Of a stretch of DNA of 6,214 nucleotides, positions 1 to 5,747 are shown piece by piece. Position 1 is the stretch's first letter; each line of letters opens with the position of its first letter. The DNA is from Saprospiraceae bacterium (GTDB taxonomy: Bacteria > Bacteroidota > Bacteroidia > Chitinophagales > Saprospiraceae). A model generated the notes under the pieces. That model was not told the DNA's origin, searched no databases, and was given only the letters and a program-made list of their open reading frames with translations. The position numbers and the translations under genes were made by a program. Location of the stretch: contig SLKL01000021.1 of NCBI GenBank assembly GCA_007134625.1, forward strand, positions 1-6,214, given 5' to 3'.

Positions 1-148
1 ACGAAGATATTGGATTTTGCAGCAATTTGTAATAGAAAGGGGTTTTCGGAGCGGACCCATAAATATTAACCTCAGTTAGTTTTTCCTGCCAGGTCCCACG
101 CAAAACCAATGCTCCCTAATTTCGTTAGGATAGAGTTAGTTTATTTCC

Positions 149-165
149 TTTGAAATAGATTCAAA
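149..165. repeat. Inverted repeat TTTGAA-N5-TTCAAA upstream of mfd
   Basis: This is a perfect 6-bp dyad, TTTGAA then ATAGA then TTCAAA. It ends 28 bases before the -7 element of mfd and so lies next to where the -33 region of that promoter would sit. The symmetry and position suit a binding site for a dimeric regulator, but an AT-rich dyad of this size can occur by chance. No regulator can be named. Confidence 0.25.
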
Positions 166-193
166 TCACTCAATTAAAAAAAACTGCAACTAC

Positions 194-201
194 TATCTTT
201 G
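194..201 (+). promoter_or_regulatory. Bacteroidota-type -7 promoter element TATCTTTG for mfd
   Basis: TATCTTTG matches the TAnnTTTG -7 consensus used by the primary sigma factor of Bacteroidota. It ends 5 bases before the GTG start of mfd. No good TTTG -33 element lies at the usual 17-23 base spacing; that stretch is instead an A-tract (176-183). The nearest upstream TTTG (149-152) is about 41 bases away, which is too far. Because the transcription start would fall almost on the start codon, the transcript may be leaderless or nearly so. The match is seen directly; its function is inferred. Confidence 0.6.
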
Positions 202-206
202 CAAAA

Positions 207-3200
207 GTGGAAAATCAAAACCTGAAAAAAATTATTGCAGACTACACCCAATGTAGTCAGCTGAGAGAAATAAGCTCCCTGATTGGAAATGAGGAAGTTA
301 ATGCGATACAGCTCAATGGCTTGAGTGGGGCTTCAAGTAGTTTAGCGACTATAGGACTTGCACATCATTTTCCACATTTGGTGTGTATGTTACCGACTAG
401 AGAAGAGGCTGCTTACTTTTTTTCCAACCTGGAGAGTCTTGCTCCGGAACTCAACAAAGGCTACCTGCCTGATTCATTTAAAAAAGCAGGTGATTTTTCC
501 AGACTAAAAAAAGAGCAACTCAAAGACCGGACAGAAGTAATTAACAGAATCAGTACGACAAATCAAAAATTCGTTCTCGTAACCTATATTGAGGCCCTTT
601 TTGAGAAATTAATCTCACCGGGAAAACTTCGGGAAAAACAAATCAAGCTTATTAAAGGGGAGGAAATCGATCTCGAATTTTTGATGGAGATACTTATTTC
701 TTATGGTTTTATCAGAGTAGATTTTGTTTCTGAACCTGGGGAGTTTTCCATCAGGGGAGGCATAGTAGATCTTTTTTCATATGGAAGCGAATGGCCCTAC
801 AGAGTGGAACTATTTGGAGATGAAGTAGAAAGTATTCGGCTTTTTCATCCATTGGATCAACTTTCTATCAAACAATTAGAACGTGTCAGCATAGTTCCCA
901 ATGTGGAAAACCAAATGGAACAATCGGATAGAGTCAGCCTATTTGATGTTCTTCCGGAGGACAGCATTTTAATTATTGAGGAAGAATCTGCTATTATTGA
1001 CGGCATACAACATTTATTTGAGGTCGGTCAAAAAACACCCACGACCATAACTACAGGAGACGAGGATGAGGCAGCCATTAACTATCTGAAAACTAACCCT
1101 TTCGTTACTACCCGGGAAATTGCAGATGGTTTACAGAAGTTCAAAAAAATCAGATTGGGCAACTATCCGGAATTTAGGGATGAAGAAACCATAAGTTTCA
1201 ATTCGGAACCGCAACCCAATTTCAATAAAAACTTCAAACTACTAATTGAAGATCTGGAACGTAAAGAAAGTGCAGGTTATCAATGTTTTTTATTTACAGA
1301 CAATGCGCGACAGTACAATCGGATAACTGCCATCCTTAGTGATATGGAGGCGACCACCAAATTGCATCCCGTCATGGCCTCCATAGATAGAGGGTTTTCC
1401 GATAAGGACCTTAAAATAGCCTGTTATACAGATCATGAGATTTTTCGGCGCTTTCACAAATACAAGGTAAAAAGAGGTTTTTCCAAAGATCAGGCGATCC
1501 AATTGCGAATGATTAAGGAGATGCAGCCCGGGGACTATGTCACGCACATGGACCATGGTATAGGGAGATATTCCGGGCTTGAAAAAATAGATATCAATGG
1601 ACACATTCAGGAGTCAGTACGTCTCCTCTATAAAAACAATGACATCCTCTATGTCAGCATACACTCTCTACACAAAATCAGCAGGTATATCGGCAAGGAT
1701 GATACTCCCCCAAAACTCAGCAAACTGGGTAGTGATGTGTGGGCTAAAACCAAGGCAAAAACCAAGAAAAAGGTAAAAGACATTGCCTCCAAGCTCATTA
1801 AATTATACGCTGCAAGAAAAGGGTCGGATGGTTTTGCTTTTCCTGAGGACGGTTATCTGCAAAATGAATTAGAGGCTTCATTTATCTATGAAGATACACC
1901 CGATCAGGAAACAGCAACCGAAACCGTAAAAGCCGATATGCAAAAACCCCATCCTATGGACAGACTCATCTGCGGTGATGTAGGTTTTGGGAAAACAGAA
2001 GTAGCTATCAGAGGGGTTTTCAAGGCTGTACTTGGCGGGAAACAGGTGGCTGTACTGGTTCCAACGACTATTCTTGCACTACAGCACTTCAATACTTTCA
2101 ATGACCGTCTGGCAGAATTTGGTGTAAAGGTAGAGTACATCAACCGCTTTAAAACCGCCAAGCAAAAAAAGGAAATACTCGAAGGGCTGCAAGACGGAAA
2201 AATCGATGTAGTTATCGGCACTCACGGGCTTTTGAATAAAAAAGTAAAATTCAAGGACCTCGGGCTTTTAGTGGTAGATGAGGAGCAGAAATTCGGAGTT
2301 ACTGCAAAGGAAAAATTAAGGGCAATGAAGGTCAATGTGGATACCCTAACGCTGACTGCCACACCCATTCCCAGAACACTTCAATTTTCTCTTATGGGTG
2401 CGCGGGATATGTCAATTCTCAGGACTGCACCGCCCAATCGTCAACCCATACATACTGAAATGCGCGCCTATAATCCCGATGTAATTCGCGATGCTATTTA
2501 CTATGAAATAGAGCGCGGTGGTCAGGTATTTTTTGTCCACAACAGGGTGAAAAATCTGCCTGATATTCTTGTGATGCTGAAAAAAATGTGTCCTGACGTG
2601 GATTTTTCAATCGCCCATGGACAAATGGAAGCCAAAAAGCTCGAAGAAACACTCATGAATTTTATTCACGGCAATTCGGATGTGTTACTCTGTACCAACA
2701 TCATCGAAACCGGGCTCGATATAGCCAACGTCAATACGATTATAATTAACAACGCCCACCACTTTGGGCTTTCTGATTTGCATCAGCTCAGAGGAAGAGT
2801 AGGCAGGTCTAATACCAAAGCATATTGTTATCTCATTACCCCACCTTTTTCTGCGCTAACACCGGATGCCAGAAAACGACTTAAAACAGTAGAGGAATTT
2901 TCAGACTTAGGTAGCGGAATTCACATTGCTATGCGGGATTTGGATATCCGTGGTGCGGGAAGTTTGCTCGGTGCGGAGCAAAGCGGTTTCATTTCAGACA
3001 TTGGGTATGACGCTTACCAGAAAATCCTGGAAGAAGCCATAATTGAACTTAAAGAGACAGAGTTCAGCGCGCTTTTTGAAGAAGAACTGACCGACAGTCA
3101 GCGTACATATGTGCGTGAAGTAGAATTAGATATGGATATTGAAATGTTGATCCCGGACAATTATATCTCCAATATCAAGGAGCGATTGAAAATATACAAG

Positions 3201-3581
3201 GAATTGGATGAGCTGGGAACAGAAGAGGAGCTGACAGCCTTTGCCGAAAAACTAAAAGACAGGTTTGGGCCACTCCCCAAAGAAGTAGAAAATTTAATGG
3301 AGGCATTTCGCATCCGCTGGGTGTGTAAGAAATTGGGAATTGAGCGTTTAATCCTTAAAAACAAAGTGATGAAATGCTTTTTTCCATCCAATCCACAATC
3401 CACTTATTACAACTCTCCACAGTTCTCTGCGATCATGCAATTTGTAGCAGAAAAAGGAAGAAATTTAGAAATGCAGCTAAAACAATCGAGAGAAAGTTTA
3501 ATTTTGATGCGTAAAAACGTAAAAAGCCTTGAACAGCTAAAGGGTTTGATTGATTCTTTAAAGAAAGCTGCGAAAATTTAG
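207..3581 (+). CDS. mfd: Transcription-repair coupling factor Mfd (ATP-dependent DNA translocase)
   Basis: Cytoplasmic superfamily 2 translocase that recognises RNA polymerase stalled at lesions, pushes it off and recruits UvrA for excision repair. It has 1124 residues, close to E. coli Mfd (1148). An N-terminal UvrB-like module spans about 30-340, with PGEFSIRGGIVDLF at 177-190; the segment LNGLSGASSSL (36-46) sits where UvrB has a Walker A and is degenerate, as is usual for Mfd. The CarD-like RNA polymerase-interaction domain begins at PGDYVTHMDHGIGRY (441-455). Helicase motifs are TPDQ 564-567, Walker A GDVGFGKT 590-597, DEEQ 691-694, TATPIPRTL 717-725, ETGLDIA 834-840 and QLRGRVGRS 860-868. 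The TRG segment RGAGSLLGAEQSG is at 915-927 and a C-terminal D7 domain covers about 970-1110. DEEQ replaces E. coli DEEH. The GTG start gives the expected ~35 residues before the UvrB-like core; no ATG fits as well and no Shine-Dalgarno is seen. The frame is intact. Confidence 0.97.
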   Translation: MENQNLKKIIADYTQCSQLREISSLIGNEEVNAIQLNGLSGASSSLATIGLAHHFPHLVCMLPTREEAAYFFSNLESLAPELNKGYLPDSFKKAGDFSRLKKEQLKDRTEVINRISTTNQKFVLVTYIEALFEKLISPGKLREKQIKLIKGEEIDLEFLMEILISYGFIRVDFVSEPGEFSIRGGIVDLFSYGSEWPYRVELFGDEVESIRLFHPLDQLSIKQLERVSIVPNVENQMEQSDRVSLFDVLPEDSILIIEEESAIIDGIQHLFEVGQKTPTTITTGDEDEAAINYLKTNPFVTTREIADGLQKFKKIRLGNYPEFRDEETISFNSEPQPNFNKNFKLLIEDLERKESAGYQCFLFTDNARQYNRITAILSDMEATTKLHPVMASIDRGFSDKDLKIACYTDHEIFRRFHKYKVKRGFSKDQAIQLRMIKEMQPGDYVTHMDHGIGRYSGLEKIDINGHIQESVRLLYKNNDILYVSIHSLHKISRYIGKDDTPPKLSKLGSDVWAKTKAKTKKKVKDIASKLIKLYAARKGSDGFAFPEDGYLQNELEASFIYEDTPDQETATETVKADMQKPHPMDRLICGDVGFGKTEVAIRGVFKAVLGGKQVAVLVPTTILALQHFNTFNDRLAEFGVKVEYINRFKTAKQKKEILEGLQDGKIDVVIGTHGLLNKKVKFKDLGLLVVDEEQKFGVTAKEKLRAMKVNVDTLTLTATPIPRTLQFSLMGARDMSILRTAPPNRQPIHTEMRAYNPDVIRDAIYYEIERGGQVFFVHNRVKNLPDILVMLKKMCPDVDFSIAHGQMEAKKLEETLMNFIHGNSDVLLCTNIIETGLDIANVNTIIINNAHHFGLSDLHQLRGRVGRSNTKAYCYLITPPFSALTPDARKRLKTVEEFSDLGSGIHIAMRDLDIRGAGSLLGAEQSGFISDIGYDAYQKILEEAIIELKETEFSALFEEELTDSQRTYVREVELDMDIEMLIPDNYISNIKERLKIYKELDELGTEEELTAFAEKLKDRFGPLPKEVENLMEAFRIRWVCKKLGIERLILKNKVMKCFFPSNPQSTYYNSPQFSAIMQFVAEKGRNLEMQLKQSRESLILMRKNVKSLEQLKGLIDSLKKAAKI

Positions 3582-3590
3582 GGTCGCAGC
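3567..3590 (+). other. Perfect 7-bp hairpin straddling the mfd stop codon
   Basis: GCTGCGA at 3567-3573 is the exact reverse complement of TCGCAGC at 3584-3590, with a 10-base loop that contains the mfd TAG (3579-3581). The stem is GC-rich (5 of 7 pairs) compared with its surroundings. No T-run follows, so it is not a classical intrinsic terminator. It could act as a partial attenuator, an mRNA 3'-end stabiliser or a processing site between mfd and the PH-domain genes, or be chance. The left arm is coding sequence for the C-terminal residues of Mfd. Confidence 0.4.
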
Positions 3591-3616
3591 ATCTTACGGT
3601 TCAGAAATTTTCAACT

Positions 3617-4198
3617 ATGATAGAAAACACAGAATTGCCCCAGGAGAGTGAGACAGACATGGTTAATCCCATTTTGGATTTTGAAAATAATCAGTTACTC
3701 ACCGATCAGATTCCCCGAATCGATCAGGTGAATTATCAGCAGCTGGAAAAAAATTATCTGTGGATGACTCTGGTTCAGAATGCTATTTTTCTGGCTGTCC
3801 TTTTTGGGGTCGGGATGATTTTTTTAGTCACTGTTTTTCTGGATAATTTTTTCATGAATTTAATCAAGTTCATGGGCGGATGGTTGCTTTTTGCCATAGC
3901 CCTTGTAACGCTTAGTTGGCTGGGTTTTTACAGAAAGGGATTCGCCCTGAGAGAAAGAGATGTTACCTACAAAACTGGATTGATTTTTAAGTCGGTAACC
4001 ACCATTCCATTCAACAGGGTACAGCATTGTGAGCTAAAAAAAGGTCCCTTTGAAGAGTTGTTCACGCTATCTCGACTCCGAGTTTATACAGCAGGTGGTA
4101 TGGCTTCAGATTTGAGTATTCCGGGTTTGGAGCCAAAAATAGCCGAAAACATGAAGCAGTTCATTCTAAAGAAAACGGAGGAGGATGAAGAAGAATAG
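3617..4198 (+). CDS. Membrane protein with one bacterial PH domain (bPH2/DUF304), YdbS-like
   Basis: A 193-residue protein of the YdbS type. A polar, acidic N-terminus (1-47) precedes two hydrophobic segments at about 50-74 and 82-103, then a bPH2 domain at about 108-186. The domain is recognised by a charged strand after the membrane (GFALRERDVTYKTGLIF), the family signature IPFNRVQ at 130-136 and LRVYTAGG at 154-161. The tail is strongly acidic (EEDEEE). There is no signal peptide; it should sit in the inner membrane with the PH domain probably cytoplasmic. Biochemical function is unknown; in B. subtilis the ydbST pair belongs to the SigW envelope-stress regulon and has been linked to resistance to the circular bacteriocin amylocyclicin. 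It lies 35 bp after mfd and overlaps the next gene by 14 bases, suggesting partner subunits. Met15 (3659) is an alternative start. The family call is firm, the role is not. Confidence 0.88.
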   Translation: MIENTELPQESETDMVNPILDFENNQLLTDQIPRIDQVNYQQLEKNYLWMTLVQNAIFLAVLFGVGMIFLVTVFLDNFFMNLIKFMGGWLLFAIALVTLSWLGFYRKGFALRERDVTYKTGLIFKSVTTIPFNRVQHCELKKGPFEELFTLSRLRVYTAGGMASDLSIPGLEPKIAENMKQFILKKTEEDEEE

Positions 4199-5687
4199 TC
4201 AAAACCCTTTTCCGGAACCGCGCAGACAACACATTTCAGCTATTATTATTCGAATAGTAGATTTTGTTCGAGGTCTGATTGTCCAGTTTTTACCGGTACT
4301 CATAGTTCTTCTTTTTGCAGGTGGAAGAAGTATAGAGCTGGTGTTTCTTGTATTTGCGCTGGCAACAGGTACAATCTCTATTTTTCTATCCATACTCCAC
4401 TACTTTCGCTTTGATTTTTATATCAAAAAAGATGCCCTTGTGATCAACAGAGGCTTATTGAACAGAACACATACCTCCGTACCTTTTGACAGGATACAAG
4501 TCATTAATTTTGAAGCCTCGGTCGTACACCGCCTTCTCAATGTAGTAAAAATTGTTGTGGAAACAGCAGGTTCCAAATCAAGTGAATCTGAAATATACGC
4601 GCTCAGCAAATCAGATGCACATGCCTTACGTGATTACCTTTTAGAGATGCGTGAGGATGCCCTTCCTGAGTCTGAGGAATTAGAGGACTTTGCAGAAGAT
4701 TTAGTAGAAAAGCCACCCTTGTTTTCATTGAACCTTTTTGATTTATTGAAAATAGGTCTTACCCATAATCACCTGCGCTCCGCCTCAGTAATGATAGCTG
4801 TAACCTTTGGATACCTCTCTCAATACTGGGTATATCTTGAAGATCTGGACGATTTGCCTGTTCTTGGAAATGCTTTAAATGCCATGGACAATATTGTACC
4901 ATCGCTTATTTTCATGGTTATTTTAGCTGTCATTGTACTGGCTGTTTTACTTTCTATAGTGACTACCGTTATTCGCTTTTTTGCATTAAAGGTGATCAAC
5001 ATAAAAGATGGGTTGAAAACATCTTCCGGTCTGTTCAGTAGAAGGGAATTTTCTGCGAGAAACAACAAATTACAGATATTTAAGTGGAACACCAATCCGC
5101 TCCGAAGACTAGTGGGGTATTATTCTGTGAGCATGGCACAGGCATCAAGTGATGACGGATTAGACAGTCAGTCGATAAACATACCCGGATGCAAACAAGC
5201 CGATCTGGATTTGCTTCGAAATCAGTTTTTTGGTGGGGTAAATCTGGAACCCAACCTGTTCTTCAAGCCCGACAAAAGAATGATGGGGCGATATTTCATA
5301 TTTTTCGGATTGCTGCCAGTAGGTATAGCCATAGTCATCAATTATTGGTTGCTTTCAGTATGGAACTGGTGGCTTTTACTCTTCCTTCCCTTCATTTTCC
5401 TTTTAATTTTTGTTTACTACAAAAAATTTGAAATGCGCATCAATGACGATGTCATGTTCATAAAAAGAGGAATTATTGAAGACAGTTGGAAGCTGATATA
5501 CCTTTACAAAATTCAAAGTATCAGTCTCCATCAAACCCCTTACATGCAGCAAAGAGACCTCGTCAATGTCCATATACATACAGCAGCCGGAAGTTTATCT
5601 GTGCCTTATATTAAAATTGGAGAGGCATCTGCACTCAGAGATTTTATCATGTATAAGGTAGAGAGTAGCAGGAAGAGTTGGATTTAG
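4185..5687 (+). CDS. Polytopic membrane protein with three bacterial PH domains (bPH2/DUF304), YdbT-like
   Basis: A 500-residue protein built from three repeats of a two-helix membrane hairpin plus a bPH2 domain, the architecture of B. subtilis YdbT. Membrane segments lie near 28-46, 50-72, 195-215, 238-265, 368-388 and 392-411. PH domains are at about 75-155 (signature VPFDRIQ 99-105, then VKIVVETAG 121-129), 265-345 (RNNKLQIFKW 292-301) and 412-490 (LYKIQSISLHQ 440-450, then VHIHTAAGSLSVPY 462-475). The middle copy has drifted most from the RIQ signature. An acidic linker at about 156-176 separates PH1 from the second hairpin. The start is basic (MKKN... RR), consistent with a cytoplasmic N-terminus. 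The ATG lies inside the end of the YdbS-like gene, which predicts translational coupling and joint function, probably as a membrane complex. The purine run GGAGGAGG abuts the ATG but encodes glutamates and is too close to be a typical ribosome site. Function unknown. Confidence 0.88.
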   Translation: MKKNSQNPFPEPRRQHISAIIIRIVDFVRGLIVQFLPVLIVLLFAGGRSIELVFLVFALATGTISIFLSILHYFRFDFYIKKDALVINRGLLNRTHTSVPFDRIQVINFEASVVHRLLNVVKIVVETAGSKSSESEIYALSKSDAHALRDYLLEMREDALPESEELEDFAEDLVEKPPLFSLNLFDLLKIGLTHNHLRSASVMIAVTFGYLSQYWVYLEDLDDLPVLGNALNAMDNIVPSLIFMVILAVIVLAVLLSIVTTVIRFFALKVINIKDGLKTSSGLFSRREFSARNNKLQIFKWNTNPLRRLVGYYSVSMAQASSDDGLDSQSINIPGCKQADLDLLRNQFFGGVNLEPNLFFKPDKRMMGRYFIFFGLLPVGIAIVINYWLLSVWNWWLLLFLPFIFLLIFVYYKKFEMRINDDVMFIKRGIIEDSWKLIYLYKIQSISLHQTPYMQQRDLVNVHIHTAAGSLSVPYIKIGEASALRDFIMYKVESSRKSWI

Positions 5688-5745
5688 ATATTGGGCTTAA
5701 GGTTTAGACTAAATAGACTAAAAAACCAAGAGCTAACAGTTATAG
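5688..5745. other. Convergent intergenic spacer
   Basis: A 58-bp AT-rich gap between the ends of the YdbT-like gene and the convergent photolyase gene. It holds a 9-bp tandem duplication and a weak hairpin with a T-run on the minus strand, both listed separately. There is no stem followed by a T-run in the plus direction, so no intrinsic terminator can be assigned to the PH-domain genes. Confidence 0.6.
5705..5722. repeat. 9-bp tandem duplication TAGACTAAA x2
   Basis: TAGACTAAA occurs twice in immediate succession (5705-5713 and 5714-5722) with no mismatch. Flanking GGTTT (5701-5705) and AAACC (5723-5727) are inverted, so the whole unit can also fold as a loose stem. It probably arose by replication slippage in the spacer; no function is evident. 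Confidence 0.6.
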
Positions 5746-5747
5746 CT
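5720..5747 (-). terminator. Weak candidate terminator for the photolyase gene
   Basis: Read on the minus strand, AGCTA (5747-5743) pairs with TAGCT (5735-5731) around a 7-base loop. CTTGG follows, then a run of six T (5725-5720). The stem is only 5 bp and AT-rich and overlaps the photolyase stop codon, so a strong terminator is doubtful. The orientation and T-run suit the end of the photolyase transcript. Confidence 0.3.

Larger units (their letters stand above)
1..206. other. Upstream non-coding region of mfd, no identifiable gene
   Basis: No gene can be called here. The forward frame beginning at base 1 is open only to a TAA at 67-69, and the reverse strand is open from an ATG at 60-58 to the window edge (20 codons). 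Either could be the end or start of a neighbour, but neither short peptide is recognisable. The part nearest mfd is AT-rich and holds an A8 run (176-183), a dyad (149-165), a small CCTAA/TTAGG hairpin (115-129) and an imperfect direct repeat (74-86 and 134-148). This fits a promoter and leader region. No tRNA-like cloverleaf or other RNA gene was seen. Confidence 0.6.

Noticed and set aside
1..60. Possible start of a divergent minus-strand gene (ATG at 60-58) or the end of a plus-strand gene (stop at 67-69)
   Set aside because: About 20 codons each, not recognisable and mutually exclusive; not enough sequence to call either.
53..96. GGACC (53-57) and GGTCC (92-96) inverted repeat as part of a structured RNA
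   Set aside because: Five base pairs around a 34-base loop with no supporting inner helices; easily chance.
115..129. CCTAA-TTTCG-TTAGG hairpin as a terminator for an upstream gene
   Set aside because: Only a 5-bp AT-rich stem, with no T-run directly after it; too weak to call.
1290..1604. Reverse-strand open frame inside mfd (104 codons)
   Set aside because: Lies wholly inside the well-conserved mfd coding sequence, shows no recognisable domain and has no promoter; a shadow frame.
1904..2221. Reverse-strand open frame of 105 codons opposite the Mfd Walker A region
   Set aside because: Serine/threonine/proline-rich low-information translation antisense to conserved helicase motifs; a shadow of mfd codon usage.
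4820..5095. Reverse-strand open frame opposite the YdbT-like gene
   Set aside because: Antisense to membrane helices and the second PH domain, with no family resemblance.
5189..5431. Forward open frame of 80 codons within the YdbT-like gene
   Set aside because: Overlaps the real gene in another frame, with no conserved motif and no start context.
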